Positions 24,549 through 33,864 of a DNA stretch of 64,000 bases are shown here, piece after piece; positions within the stretch are counted from its first letter, which is position 1; each line of letters opens with the position of its first letter. Under the pieces are notes generated by a model that was given only the letters and a program-made list of their open reading frames with translations, was not told the origin of the DNA and ran no database searches. The DNA lies in the NCBI GenBank assembly GCA_937895705.1, contig CALBKM010000044.1, positions 62,001 to 126,000 on the forward strand. Reading direction: 5' to 3'. Both the position numbers and the translations under genes were made by a program. This DNA is from an uncultured Clostridia bacterium (GTDB taxonomy: Bacteria > Bacillota > Clostridia > Lachnospirales > Lachnospiraceae).

Positions 24549-25014
24549 TGATGGAAAACGGAACTACCAACTGGGGACAGAGTGTAACCGGTGTTGTGAT
24601 TAAGGATAACAAGGTGCTGCTTGCCCGTCATACTTACGGCGGAGGAAAGGGCCTCCTTATTGTACCGGGTGGTTATGTGAATGAAGGCGAAACGCCGCAG
24701 GATGCACTGATTCGGGAGTATATGGAAGAGACCAAGGTGACGGTAAAACCGCTTGATATTATCGGAATCCGGTTTAATATGCACGATTGGTACATCGATT
24801 CCGTGCGGAATATGTGTCCGGGGAAGCAACTCCAGACCACGAGGAAAACAGTGAAGTGCTGTGGGTAGATGTGGAAGAAGCGTTGGCACGGGAGGATGTG
24901 CCGGAGCTTACGAAAAAGCTCATTGAAAGTGCAGTGAAACAGGAAGCCGGGCTTCACAAGGAAGAATATAACGGTAGTACGAAGCACGGGGCGTATTCGT
25001 TGTATTGTTTGTAA
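24548..25014 (+). pseudogene. NUDIX hydrolase interrupted by a frameshift
   Basis: The first frame encodes a complete Nudix box (GYVNEGETPQDALIREYMEE, about residues 41-60) and runs to MHDWYI near 24797. The natural continuation, FRAEYVSGEATPDHEENSEV and the C-terminal helix, is in the +1 frame from about 24790 to 25014. Together they give a ~150-residue NUDIX domain of normal length. One base has been gained or lost near 24795-24802. Either the gene is recently inactivated or the sequence has an error; a programmed shift is unlikely because no slippery run is evident. It would otherwise hydrolyse a nucleoside-diphosphate derivative. Confidence 0.8.
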
Positions 25015-25031
25015 CTGGCGGAGGTGTTGTT

Positions 25032-25622
25032 TTGGTAAGCAGGTTAAAATACGGTAATACCAATACATTTTTCATCCGCGGAACCGCCGGGAATCTTCTC
25101 GTGGATACGGACTATGCCGGGACGTTGCTTTTATTTTATAAGGAAATCAAGCGGCAGAACATCAGCCTGAAGGACATTACCTATATTTTGGCAACCCATT
25201 ATCACCCGGATCATATGGGACTTGTCAGTGAACTGATGAAGCAAGGTGTGAAGCTTCTTTTGGTGGATGTGCAGAAGGAGTATGTAGGATTCTCGGATGA
25301 GATATTTGCAAGGGAGCCACGACTTGGGTATGAGACAATTAATAAAGAGGAAGCAACGGTGATTTCTTGTGAGGAGAGCAGGGGATTCTTGCAAGAGCTC
25401 GGAATAGACGGTGAAATTATTTCCACGTCCAGCCACAGTGAAGACAGCGTAACATTTATACTGGATGACGGGACGTGTTTGGTAGGCGATTTGGAGCCGA
25501 TGGAGTATCTTGGGGCGTATGAAGAGAATGAGAAGCTGAAAGCAGACTGGGAACTGATTTTGAGCCGGAAGCCGAAAAAGATTTGTTATGCTCATGCGAA
25601 TGAGAAAGTTTTTGAAATGTAG
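25032..25622 (+). CDS. MBL-fold metallo-hydrolase
   Basis: A 196-residue metallo-beta-lactamase-fold hydrolase. The metal motif HYHPDHMG is at about residues 57-64, a later His sits in SHSEDS and an Asp in VGDLEP. The fold is short, as in glyoxalase II-like or RNase-unrelated MBL proteins. The TTG at 25032 is chosen because GGAGGT lies six bases upstream; an in-frame TTG at 25005 has no site. It directly follows the NUDIX pseudogene. Substrate unknown. Confidence 0.83.
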   Translation: MVSRLKYGNTNTFFIRGTAGNLLVDTDYAGTLLLFYKEIKRQNISLKDITYILATHYHPDHMGLVSELMKQGVKLLLVDVQKEYVGFSDEIFAREPRLGYETINKEEATVISCEESRGFLQELGIDGEIISTSSHSEDSVTFILDDGTCLVGDLEPMEYLGAYEENEKLKADWELILSRKPKKICYAHANEKVFEM

Positions 25623-25639
25623 GGAAGGAGCGATAAAAG

Positions 25640-26335
25640 ATGAAGACAATCGGATTAATCGGAGGAATGAGTTGGGAGAGCACGGTTACTTATTATCAAA
25701 TTGTAAATGAAACCGTAAAGAGAGAACTGGGAGGCTTACACTCTGCAAAGGTACTCCTTTATAGTGTGGACTTTGCGGAAATTGAAGAGTATCAGGCAAA
25801 AGGGGAATGGGACAAGAGCGCGAGGGTGCTTTCACAGGCTGCAATCAATTTGGAAAAGGCAGGCGCGGATTTTATTGTAATATGCACCAATACAATGCAC
25901 AAGGTTGCCCCGGAGATTCAAAAAGAGATTTCGATTCCGGTAATACATATTGCGGAAGCAACGGCGGAAGAACTAAAGAAAAATGGAATTATGAAGGTGG
26001 GACTTCTTGGAACAAAATATACAATGACGCAGGAGTTTTACAAAAGTAAGTTGAAGGAAGCAGGGATTGCGGTGGTGATTCCGGACGAGGAGGGAGTCAC
26101 AACCGTAAATGATGTAATCTATAAGGAATTGTGTCTCGGAATTATTTCAGAGCAATCGAAAAAGAAGTTTGTCTCCGTAATAGAGGACTTACAAAGAGAA
26201 GGAGCCCAAGGAGTGATTTTAGGTTGTACGGAAATCGGTTTGCTAATCGGACAGGAGGATACAGCGTTACCGGTGTTTGATACGACGCAGATTCATGCGA
26301 CAAAAGCGGCGTTGCTTGCGATAGAAGGGGAGTAA
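25640..26335 (+). CDS. Aspartate/glutamate racemase family protein
   Basis: A 231-residue cofactor-independent racemase (RacD/YgeA-like). Both catalytic cysteines are present: CTNTMH near residue 83 and GCTEI near 196. The N-terminus IGLIGGMSWESTVTYYQ is typical of the family. ATG with AAGGAGCG upstream. The stop is two bases before the next ATG. It would interconvert L- and D-aspartate (or a related amino acid); proof of substrate is not possible here. Confidence 0.9.
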   Translation: MKTIGLIGGMSWESTVTYYQIVNETVKRELGGLHSAKVLLYSVDFAEIEEYQAKGEWDKSARVLSQAAINLEKAGADFIVICTNTMHKVAPEIQKEISIPVIHIAEATAEELKKNGIMKVGLLGTKYTMTQEFYKSKLKEAGIAVVIPDEEGVTTVNDVIYKELCLGIISEQSKKKFVSVIEDLQREGAQGVILGCTEIGLLIGQEDTALPVFDTTQIHATKAALLAIEGE

Positions 26336-26337
26336 CT

Positions 26338-27072
26338 ATGGCATCTTGGATGATTCACCTGCGCGTAGCGCAAGGTATTTATGAGAAACTGGATTTATCA
26401 GAGAAAGAAGCTTTTGTTATGGGAAATATTGCACCGGACAGCGGTGTGCCGACGGAAGACGGTACAGGATTTGTACCGGATGCGGCGGTGTCGCATTTTC
26501 GTACCGTAGATGAAAACGGAATTAAGGATGTGCATGAAGAACAGTTTATTGTAAGGTACTTTACAAAAGAGAAACGTGAGAGTTACAGTGAAAAAGAGTA
26601 TGCCTTTTATTTCGGGTATCTGGTGCATTTGTTGACGGATAAGTTGTGGGCAAGTAAGATTGTATACGGAGCGAAAGAAAAACTCTCGGATTTATTCGAA
26701 CAGGATAAGACAGTCTTTTGGAAGCTTGTTAAGCGGGACTGGTACGACTTGGATTTTCTGTATTTAAAGAAGCATCCGGAGTTCCCGGCATTCCGAATTT
26801 ACGAAGGAATAAAGGAATTCAAGAATACTTATTTAGATTTTTTCGGGGAAGAGGCCTTTGAACAGAGAAAGCAGTTTATTGCGGAGTTTTACCGAAAGGG
26901 TATAGAAACGGTGGAAGAAAGAGAGACCTACCTTCCGCAGGAGGAACTGGATACGTTTGTGGAGCATGCGATAGCAGAGATTTTAGGTGGTTTTACGCTA
27001 TGTCAAAACCTTTTGACACGGCAAAAATGCCCCATGTCAACGCTTTTTGATAGCCGGAATCCGACTTTTTGA
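26338..27072 (+). CDS. Zinc-dependent phospholipase C-like protein
   Basis: A 244-residue protein of the zinc-dependent phospholipase C family as found in Clostridia. The N-terminus MASWMIHLRVAQGI and the GNIAPDSG motif (about residues 29-36), then a conserved GYLVHLLTDKLW helix, supply the His and Asp ligands. There is no signal peptide, which is common for this uncharacterised branch. The last ~24 residues (after LGGFTL) are unlike the body and run through an inverted repeat at 27012-27040, so the natural C-terminus may have been altered. Enzyme activity is unproven. Confidence 0.75.
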   Translation: MASWMIHLRVAQGIYEKLDLSEKEAFVMGNIAPDSGVPTEDGTGFVPDAAVSHFRTVDENGIKDVHEEQFIVRYFTKEKRESYSEKEYAFYFGYLVHLLTDKLWASKIVYGAKEKLSDLFEQDKTVFWKLVKRDWYDLDFLYLKKHPEFPAFRIYEGIKEFKNTYLDFFGEEAFEQRKQFIAEFYRKGIETVEERETYLPQEELDTFVEHAIAEILGGFTLCQNLLTRQKCPMSTLFDSRNPTF

Positions 27073-27102
27073 TTAGTATGTGAAGTGCAAGGAGGTGACG
27101 GG

Positions 27103-27690
27103 ATGGAACTCGGAAAACAAATTAAGAACTGCCGTCAGGAGGCAAACTTATCTCAGGAGGAATTAGCGGAACGGGTGTATGTTTCCAGACAAACCATTTC
27201 CAATTGGGAAAACGATAAAAGCTATCCGGACGTGAATAGTTTGGTACTACTGAGCGAAGTCTTTCATATCTCACTTGACAAACTAATCAAAGGAGATATT
27301 GACAGAATGAGAGAAGAAATCAAAAAAGAAGAAGTAACAAAGTTGAATCACTACGGTACAATTCTTACCGTACTGTTTGTGGTAATGCTGGTATCGATAG
27401 TTCCGTTGGTACAGTGGTTGGGAACTTTGGGCTATATTCCGTGGGGAATCATTTTTGCGGTAACCATGTATTTTGCCCTGAAGGTGGAGAAGATAAAAAA
27501 GGACAACGATATCCAGACCTACAAGGAAATCGTAGCCTTTACCGAAGGAAAACGCCTGGATGAGATTCAGAAGCAGCGGGAAATTGCCAAGCGTCCGTAT
27601 CAAAAGATTCTTTTGGTGTTGGGAAGTGCGTTGGTTGCAGTGGTTGTTTGTGCGTTAATCGGGCTTTTGATGCATGTGTTTTTGAATTAG
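27103..27690 (+). CDS. XRE-family regulator with C-terminal membrane domain
   Basis: A 195-residue protein. An N-terminal helix-turn-helix (residues 1-62; SQEELAERVYVSRQTISNWE) is followed by a charged linker and three hydrophobic segments (about 88-108, 113-128 and 172-192). DNA-binding proteins tethered to the membrane in this way are common in Firmicutes and often control neighbouring genes. The ATG at 27103 follows GGAGGT; the upstream GTG at 27085 overlaps no site. Target unknown. Confidence 0.85.
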   Translation: MELGKQIKNCRQEANLSQEELAERVYVSRQTISNWENDKSYPDVNSLVLLSEVFHISLDKLIKGDIDRMREEIKKEEVTKLNHYGTILTVLFVVMLVSIVPLVQWLGTLGYIPWGIIFAVTMYFALKVEKIKKDNDIQTYKEIVAFTEGKRLDEIQKQREIAKRPYQKILLVLGSALVAVVVCALIGLLMHVFLN

Positions 27691-27757
27691 TATAAAAGAA
27701 AATTACAGGAGAACGCTCGGATAAATGCTTTATTTGCGAAATGCAACGTCCTGTTGC

Positions 27758-27786
27758 GTGACTATTTGCCCTTGATACGGTATAGT
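27758..27786 (+). promoter_or_regulatory. Weak candidate promoter for 27823 gene
   Basis: GTGACT and TATAGT are separated by 17 bases. The -35 match is poor. A small GCAAC/GTTGC hairpin lies just upstream. Confidence 0.35.
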
Positions 27787-27822
27787 AGGAACTGCAAAAA
27801 GCAAAATTGAGGAGGAGTAAAC

Positions 27823-28212
27823 ATGAGTATTGTTGGAAAGAATATTAAAAAAATACGTTCAGAGAAGGGCATGACACAGGAGCAGTTGGCAGAGTGTCTT
27901 CATGTAACAAGACAGGCAGTATCCAATTGGGAACAGGGTAAGACGCAACCGGATGTGGAGACCTTATCCGCGATGGCAGAGGTGTTTGAAGTACCGATGG
28001 AGAACTTGATTTACGGAAGCGAATCACATACACATAGGGATTCGAAGATTGTCATTGAAAAGACCACCGAAAAGGGAATCGATATCGGTGCGGCGGTAGG
28101 TGTAGCATTGGCGGTGGTGTTGTCTTATACGAAGTGGCAGTCCATCGGCTGGGCGATTTTCCACGGGTTGCTGAACTGGGTGTATGTGATTTATTATGTG
28201 ATTCGGTATTAG
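27823..28212 (+). CDS. XRE-family regulator with short membrane tail
   Basis: A 129-residue protein with an N-terminal XRE helix-turn-helix (residues 5-65, TQEQLAECLHVTRQAVSNWEQ) related to the regulator at 27103, a short linker and one or two hydrophobic segments near the C-terminus. ATG with GAGGAGG. A terminator follows at 28261. It may sense membrane state or act as the regulator of the adjacent two-component operon, but no operator could be matched. Confidence 0.83.
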   Translation: MSIVGKNIKKIRSEKGMTQEQLAECLHVTRQAVSNWEQGKTQPDVETLSAMAEVFEVPMENLIYGSESHTHRDSKIVIEKTTEKGIDIGAAVGVALAVVLSYTKWQSIGWAIFHGLLNWVYVIYYVIRY

Positions 28213-28260
28213 GGATAGACAGTGTGAGAGAATATTTAAAATTTAACAAAGAGTAAGTAT

Positions 28261-28297
28261 GCAGTCATGTGTGAAAATAACATATGACTGCATTTTT
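28261..28297 (+). terminator. Terminator before the two-component operon
   Basis: GCAGTCATGTG pairs with CATATGACTGC (one bulge) and is followed by five T residues. The left arm recurs in the terminator at 36333. Confidence 0.8.
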
Positions 28298-28327
28298 AGA
28301 TTACTCCTCGCAGAACATGAATCCGCA

Positions 28328-28357
28328 TTGACAGTCCTGATGCAAAAAAGATACAAT
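28328..28357 (+). promoter_or_regulatory. Promoter of the two-component/ABC operon
   Basis: TTGACA and TACAAT are separated by 18 bases, 47 bases before the response regulator start. Confidence 0.7.
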
Positions 28358-28403
28358 AATGATGTAAAATTGAGTGTGTTTATTATACAAGGAGGATATT
28401 ACC

Positions 28404-29063
28404 ATGATTAAAATATGCATTGTTGAGGACGAAGAATCCATTGCAAACCTGATTCGTATGAGTCTGTCCCAATATGGGTATTCCTGTACTTGTATCTACG
28501 ACGGCTTAGAAGCGGCGGATCTTTTAGAACGTGAAACCTTTGACCTGCTTTTACTGGATATCATGTTACCAGGGGTGGATGGGTATGCTCTTTTAGAATA
28601 TAGTAAAGTATTAAATATTCCCACTATTTTTCTCACAGCAAAAACCGGTGTAAACGACCGGGTAAAGGGACTTCGAATGGGAGCGGAGGATTATATCTCC
28701 AAACCTTTTGAAATTGCGGAATTAGTAGCAAGAGTTGAAGTCGTTTTACGGAGATTTTATAAATTAGATAAGACGATTTGTCTTTCCGACATTACCATTC
28801 ATTGCGACTCCATGACCGTCACCAAAAACAATACCGAAATTCCTCTTACAAATAAGGAATATGAATTATTGCTTCTTTTTGTAAGAAATCCTAACATTGC
28901 TCTTTATCGTGAAACCATTTATGAACGGGTCTGGGGCGGAGAATTTGACGGCATAAGTCGAACCGTTGATTTGCATGTACAACGTCTCAGAAAGAAGCTT
29001 GGTCTGGAACAATCGCTTCGCGCGATATCTAAAGTCGGCTATCGTCTGGAGGTGACAGAATGA
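28404..29063 (+). CDS. OmpR/PhoB-family response regulator
   Basis: A 219-residue response regulator. The receiver domain (residues 1-115) has the acidic pair in VEDEE, the phospho-acceptor Asp52 in LLDIMLPG, a Thr in FLTAK and a Lys in SKPFE. The C-terminal winged helix (about 125-218) ends in RTVDLHVQRLRKKLG. It is partnered with the kinase whose start overlaps its stop (ATGA). The ATG at 28404 follows AAGGAGGA. It likely controls the transporter genes downstream, and possibly its own promoter at 28328. Confidence 0.92.
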   Translation: MIKICIVEDEESIANLIRMSLSQYGYSCTCIYDGLEAADLLERETFDLLLLDIMLPGVDGYALLEYSKVLNIPTIFLTAKTGVNDRVKGLRMGAEDYISKPFEIAELVARVEVVLRRFYKLDKTICLSDITIHCDSMTVTKNNTEIPLTNKEYELLLLFVRNPNIALYRETIYERVWGGEFDGISRTVDLHVQRLRKKLGLEQSLRAISKVGYRLEVTE

Positions 29064-30457
29064 GGCTTCGCACAAAACTGGCTGTTTTCATAACACTTCT
29101 TACCTGTCTTTTATACGGGATTGGCGGAACGCTTCTTATTCTGTTTTCCTTTCAACGCTCCATGGAACGCGAAAAAGAACAGGCTCTACAGTCATACCGT
29201 TTTTTACAATCCACGCTTACTCTGATAAATTCAATCAGTGAACAGTATTATTCCAATGAAATAGGAAATCTGCTGATTCAGGAGCTTAACTCTTCAGATT
29301 CCGATTGGGAAGCTCTCCGATTTTATACCGATACAACCGTTTATCAGACAAAAGGCAATTTCTCCTATGATGATTCTTTAAAAGAGTTATGCACCGATAC
29401 TGCGTGCGCCCTCAAAACATATCATAATTCCATGGGACACTTCTTGCAGATTACAGGTACTTTCTCCGTGAATCATACGGTGTTTTATCTGGATGCAGTG
29501 CAAAACATATCCGAAATGTATGAACTCCGGGAAGCGCAACTGCAAATTTATCGGAGTTTATTTCTGATACTTATTGTTCTTAGCGGTATCCTTTCCTTTT
29601 TGATTGCGCACTTCCTGACAAAACCGTTACACAGACTCTCCATTGTCTCCGGAGAGATTGCAGCCGGTGCACTGGAAAAACGTGCAAATGTGCAGGGAAA
29701 TGATGAAACAGCTTCTTTAGCATCTGATTTCAACCATATGGCAGAAATATTAACCACAAAAATCAAGGAGCAGCAGGAAACGATTGAACAACAAGAACGA
29801 TTTATCGGCAGCTTCACCCACGAAATAAAAACTCCCATGACTTCCTTGATCGGGTATGCCGATTTACTTCGAAGTTGTACCCTTTCCAAAGAGGAACAAG
29901 CAGAATGTGCCACTTATATTTTCAAAGAGGGAAAACGTCTGGAACAACTATCCTTTCAATTGCTGGACCTGCTTGTAGTAAGAAAAAAAGACTTTCCTAT
30001 GGTTTCTTCCGCTCCTGCAGATATTTTGCAAAGGGCTCTTTCCGTTTTTCGAAGATCTTTTGCTGCGCAAAACATTCTCATTGATGTAGAGACGGAGGAT
30101 GGATGCTGTTTACTGGCGCCGGACTTAGTGCAATCGTTGCTGTTAAATCTGTTAGACAATGCCGGAAAGGCCATCGATTCAAACGGCTCCATTCGAATAA
30201 GACAATCCATGTTAACCGACGGATGCCGATATGAAGTAATTGATAACGGAAGAGGAATCCCGAAAGAAGATTTGGAGAAACTCACGGAAGCCTTTTATCG
30301 TGTGGACAAATCGCGTTCCCGGAAACAGGGCGGAGCAGGCTTGGGATTATCCATATGTAAAGAAATCGTTGAGTTACATCACGGAACGCTTTCCATTACA
30401 AGCGAACCGGGCTTGGGAACAAAAGTAATTGTAGAATTGCGGGGTAATCGTGTATGA
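29060..30457 (+). CDS. Sensor histidine kinase
   Basis: A 465-residue kinase. Two membrane segments (about residues 8-32 and 165-190) enclose a ~130-residue extracytoplasmic sensor domain. A HAMP region follows, then the dimerisation domain with His254 in FTHEIKTP, and an ATPase domain with N (NLLDNAGKAI), G1 (DNGRGIP) and G2 (GAGLGLSI) boxes. The sizeable external domain sets it apart from the short-loop BceS type. It overlaps the regulator gene and the next gene by four bases each, so the operon is translationally coupled. The ligand is unknown. Confidence 0.92.
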   Translation: MRLRTKLAVFITLLTCLLYGIGGTLLILFSFQRSMEREKEQALQSYRFLQSTLTLINSISEQYYSNEIGNLLIQELNSSDSDWEALRFYTDTTVYQTKGNFSYDDSLKELCTDTACALKTYHNSMGHFLQITGTFSVNHTVFYLDAVQNISEMYELREAQLQIYRSLFLILIVLSGILSFLIAHFLTKPLHRLSIVSGEIAAGALEKRANVQGNDETASLASDFNHMAEILTTKIKEQQETIEQQERFIGSFTHEIKTPMTSLIGYADLLRSCTLSKEEQAECATYIFKEGKRLEQLSFQLLDLLVVRKKDFPMVSSAPADILQRALSVFRRSFAAQNILIDVETEDGCCLLAPDLVQSLLLNLLDNAGKAIDSNGSIRIRQSMLTDGCRYEVIDNGRGIPKEDLEKLTEAFYRVDKSRSRKQGGAGLGLSICKEIVELHHGTLSITSEPGLGTKVIVELRGNRV

Positions 30458-31203
30458 AATTAATTAGAAAAATCCTTTGTGGCGTTTCGGCTGTGAGTAT
30501 TATCGGTTGTTTGTTTGCGCTTCCGAATATTGCCCTGTCATTTGCGGATGAAAAAAACACAACGGCGGAACAACAAACGCTATCTCCCATTACATTAGAG
30601 TTGCCGGTGAATTTATCTTTTTTTGAAAAGGCTCGTTTGGCCTCGTTTCCTCAATCCACGCAGCGTACACCTTTTGCGCATATCGCTTATGAGGAACAAC
30701 AATTTTCGGTTTATCAGGCAGCAGAGGAGTTTTATAATACACTTGTTACTGCCATCGGTTGGGAGCAAATTGATTTCGGTGACTGTGGAAGGAAAGCAAC
30801 ACCGTATCTTTATTTAAATACCTATTCCGGAAAGAGTGCTGTTTTTTGGGATGTTATGGTAGCCGTAGAGGATTCTGTCTATTTACAGTTAATTGTTGAT
30901 GACCAGAGCTTTGATGTTCTTTCTGTCGGACTGTTAATTACAGATACTGCGGATATGCATATGGTAACATCAAAAATTTCTTCCTTCGGCAACTGCCTTG
31001 TGGATGAATTCCGTAAAAAACTGGGCGGAGAATGGACCTGTATTCGTACAGACAGCGCTGAAACGGATGGAGACTCTATTCCCGGCGCAGCGCTGTATGA
31101 ACTGAAGACAGATGCCGCTGGGGCTTCCTATTCCTTTTATCTGGAATACAAGCAAAATGAACTACATTTCGGAGATATTAGATTTGGCAATATGCATTTT
31201 TGA
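30454..31203 (+). CDS. Exported protein of unknown function
   Basis: A 249-residue protein with a Sec signal-like N-terminus (basic start, hydrophobic residues to about 28, then FADEK) and no lipobox. The mature part is beta-rich with alternating aromatic residues; no family is recognised. Its ATG overlaps the kinase stop (ATGA), so it is made together with the sensor. A role as an external accessory of the kinase or transporter is plausible from position only. Confidence 0.7.
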   Translation: MKLIRKILCGVSAVSIIGCLFALPNIALSFADEKNTTAEQQTLSPITLELPVNLSFFEKARLASFPQSTQRTPFAHIAYEEQQFSVYQAAEEFYNTLVTAIGWEQIDFGDCGRKATPYLYLNTYSGKSAVFWDVMVAVEDSVYLQLIVDDQSFDVLSVGLLITDTADMHMVTSKISSFGNCLVDEFRKKLGGEWTCIRTDSAETDGDSIPGAALYELKTDAAGASYSFYLEYKQNELHFGDIRFGNMHF

Positions 31204-31280
31204 TGCTATTAGGATACATGCCGGATGCACAATTACTGTATGATTTATCCATCCCTAAAAATAGTGGAGGAGGTCCGGTT

Positions 31281-32174
31281 ATGAAAAAAAAGCTCAGAAA
31301 AATAATTACTTCCGTCGTAGTATTCTCTTTTATGCTTACAGGCAGTGCCTGCAGTTTAAAGGAGATATCGATTGAAAATCCGGAAAATAAAAGCAATTTG
31401 CAGGAAGAGCATACACCTGCACAAGAAATACAGTCCTCAACCTTAACGCCCGCTGTTACGGATGGAACGCTGACAGATACACCATCTCAGACTTATCCGA
31501 TGGTAGCACGTCCGGTAATCGGAGAAACATTCCCTGTTACAAGCCTTGCGAAAAGCGGCACCATACTGGCAACGGTTCATAATGCACAGGTTTATACCAA
31601 TCTTTATGAAGCGGGGGTGGCATGGGAAGAGACATTTTACGATTTTCGCGCACAAACAGACGGCACAGGCCCTTTGCAGGCTGATTTCTTTGATCGTCAA
31701 AGCGGAGACTTCCTTGAATCGGCAGAATTCGGAAAAACCGCCTTTGTTGTGGTTGAGCTTACATTAGAAAACCATTCTGCCGTTTCACGTGCCACAGAGC
31801 TTAATGTTCCCGGTACACCGAAAGTATATGAGGATGATACCTTCCGAATTGATACGCTTAATATTGCTCCGATGAAAGAATCCAATGCAGAGTCTCCAGG
31901 GAATATCGGAAACAATTTTCCTTTGACATGGTGCAGCATGGCAAATACACATCCTGAAATTCATCCCTATGCCGTTACCATTCCGGAGGGGGAATCCGTC
32001 ACTATAAAAATCGGTACCATGGTACAGCAAACTGTTTATGACGAAGCAACGAAAAGCAATTTCGGCGGACAAATCGGCGATGATTTACTTTCAAGATTGT
32101 ACCTCGCAACAAGTATGAGCACACGTACATCCATGGTATATCTTGAACTCGACGCAGGTTCTTTGTATCAATAG
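31281..32174 (+). CDS. Lipoprotein with beta-sandwich domain, first of a related pair
   Basis: A 297-residue lipoprotein. The signal ends in the lipobox LTGSAC (about residues 17-22). A Ser/Thr/Pro-rich linker (to about 85) precedes a beta-sandwich resembling DUF4352/telokin-like domains (FVVVELTLENHS near 170). The end, IPEGESVTIKIG, matches IPTGESMSVKI in the protein at 34521, and the two share a similar strand order, so they are probably paralogues. The ATG at 31281 follows GGAGGAGG; an upstream in-frame start would spoil the signal peptide. It may deliver ligand to the kinase or the transporter. Confidence 0.7.
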   Translation: MKKKLRKIITSVVVFSFMLTGSACSLKEISIENPENKSNLQEEHTPAQEIQSSTLTPAVTDGTLTDTPSQTYPMVARPVIGETFPVTSLAKSGTILATVHNAQVYTNLYEAGVAWEETFYDFRAQTDGTGPLQADFFDRQSGDFLESAEFGKTAFVVVELTLENHSAVSRATELNVPGTPKVYEDDTFRIDTLNIAPMKESNAESPGNIGNNFPLTWCSMANTHPEIHPYAVTIPEGESVTIKIGTMVQQTVYDEATKSNFGGQIGDDLLSRLYLATSMSTRTSMVYLELDAGSLYQ

Positions 32175-32186
32175 GAGGTCCTTTCC

Positions 32187-33011
32187 ATGTTTTCTGTTAT
32201 CAAATTCGAATGGCGGAGAATGCTTCATAGCCGCAGTTTTCTGTTTGCCATTCTGATATCCTGCGGAATGGCAGGGATTGCCGCCAAAGAACAGTTTAAT
32301 ATCTATTGTGACGGTGTAGATCATATCAGTCTGTTTTATCGCTGGCTTCCTTCCGGGGCTCTCAGTTTCGGCGCAAACTATTTTTATATTATTATTCCGG
32401 CAGTCTGTGCACTGGGATTTTCTCATAGCCTGTGTACTGATTGCAAATCGGGATACTGGTACCAGATTTGCACCAGAGTTGCCAAAAAGCACTATTTTGC
32501 AGCGAAATATCTCGTTTCGTTTTTCTGTGGCGGCATACTTTTTTCTGCCGCCCTTATCTTTCATTTTCTGCTGCTGTCTTGTTTTATGAAAGTAACCTTA
32601 CCGGACCCTGCAAGCCTCAGCACCATGATGAATCCCTTTCGTTTTGCATCAAAGCTGTTTTTTACATCCCCAATCCTCTGGAGTGTTCTCTGGTGTACGG
32701 TAACCTTCATCTGGGGCGGTATTATGTCTTGTATGGGCACGGTAATAGGTATGTTTACGGAAAAAGCATCTGTTTCGGTAATTCTTCCGTTTTTATTCTT
32801 TGTTTGTCAAAGCATTGCTGCAACATATTTACAATACAGGACAGGAATTACAATCAATTCACATCCCCTTGCACTGGGATGGACAGAATTGATTCGGGCG
32901 GAAAGCGCAAGTGTTGCTCCGACAGATTATCTTCTTCTGACGCAGCTTGTAGTATTTCTGATTGTCACACTCGTGTATGGATGGAGGGCTTGGCGATATG
33001 AGGGATTGTAA
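32187..33011 (+). CDS. ABC-2-type permease subunit (first)
   Basis: A 274-residue membrane protein with about six hydrophobic segments, starting FSVIKFEWRRMLHSRSFLF, the basic amphipathic start typical of ABC-2/LanE-LanG-type permeases. ATG with AGGAGG. It partners the second permease (overlapping start) and the ATPase at 33864. Two different six-helix permeases plus one ATPase resemble the LanFEG immunity transporters, which remove lantibiotics from the membrane. Confidence 0.8.
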   Translation: MFSVIKFEWRRMLHSRSFLFAILISCGMAGIAAKEQFNIYCDGVDHISLFYRWLPSGALSFGANYFYIIIPAVCALGFSHSLCTDCKSGYWYQICTRVAKKHYFAAKYLVSFFCGGILFSAALIFHFLLLSCFMKVTLPDPASLSTMMNPFRFASKLFFTSPILWSVLWCTVTFIWGGIMSCMGTVIGMFTEKASVSVILPFLFFVCQSIAATYLQYRTGITINSHPLALGWTELIRAESASVAPTDYLLLTQLVVFLIVTLVYGWRAWRYEGL

Positions 33012-33864
33012 AATTTTATGGTTAGACTGCAAAGAGGGTATAGTAAAAAACAAACGCATCTGGATTATGGTACCTGTTGTCCTGCTGTATTCCATGCTGA
33101 CACACATAGAACTGGATATTATTTGGAAAAACATTCCGCCGGAATATGGACCCTATTCGTTATTTGAGTTATTTTGGATTAATTATAGCGGCTGTGACCC
33201 TCTCATTAAAGTAAAGGCTATGACCATTCCGTATCCATGGCTTGCAATGTATATTTGTCCTGTTTTTATGACATTTGACTACATGCAGCAGGATTTGCTG
33301 GGCTACGGTTCACAAATGCTCTTTCGTATCGGAAGCAGAAAACGCTGGTGGTATCAAAAGTGTATCTGGTGCTTTATATCAGCACTTTGGATATATCTTC
33401 TTATGTGGATAACCATGGCGGTTTTCTGCCTGATAAATCACATTCTCGTATCCTTTACACCAAATTCGAATACGATTGCATTCATGGCTACGGAAAGCAT
33501 TTGCTATACACCTGTTTCCAATACACTTATCCCATCACCGTCTTTTACAATGACACTACTCGTTTGTCCGTTGCTATCTATGTTTACCATGGAGTTGCTT
33601 ACAATGACACTTACGTTGTTTGTCCGGCCGGCAATTGCTTTTATCATCAATGTGGGAATCTTGACTCTCAGCATTACCTTTGACTGGACCTTGTTGTTTC
33701 CACGCATTGGAATGCTCATGAAGAATGATTTGTTATATTCCGACGCCTATTCGCTGAAAAAAGGTATTATTCTATGTATTAGCTTCATTACCGTATGTAT
33801 GATTGGTGGCGGAATCGTATTTCGTTATAAAGATATTCTACCGGGAAAAGAGGAGGAACCGTAA
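32998..33864 (+). CDS. ABC-2-type permease subunit (second)
   Basis: A 288-residue membrane protein with six to seven hydrophobic segments, distantly similar in layout to the preceding permease. The ATG at 32998 lies inside the end of the preceding gene and has GGAGGG about ten bases upstream; an earlier in-frame start at 32962 lacks a site. Its stop overlaps the ATPase start by one base. Together with the other permease and the ATPase it should form a heteromeric exporter. Confidence 0.8.
   Translation: MRDCKILWLDCKEGIVKNKRIWIMVPVVLLYSMLTHIELDIIWKNIPPEYGPYSLFELFWINYSGCDPLIKVKAMTIPYPWLAMYICPVFMTFDYMQQDLLGYGSQMLFRIGSRKRWWYQKCIWCFISALWIYLLMWITMAVFCLINHILVSFTPNSNTIAFMATESICYTPVSNTLIPSPSFTMTLLVCPLLSMFTMELLTMTLTLFVRPAIAFIINVGILTLSITFDWTLLFPRIGMLMKNDLLYSDAYSLKKGIILCISFITVCMIGGGIVFRYKDILPGKEEEP

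Noticed and set aside
32441..33001. A 186-codon + strand frame inside the first ABC permease gene
   Set aside because: Overlapping frame without a ribosome site; the permease frame shows membrane segments and proper linkage to the next gene.
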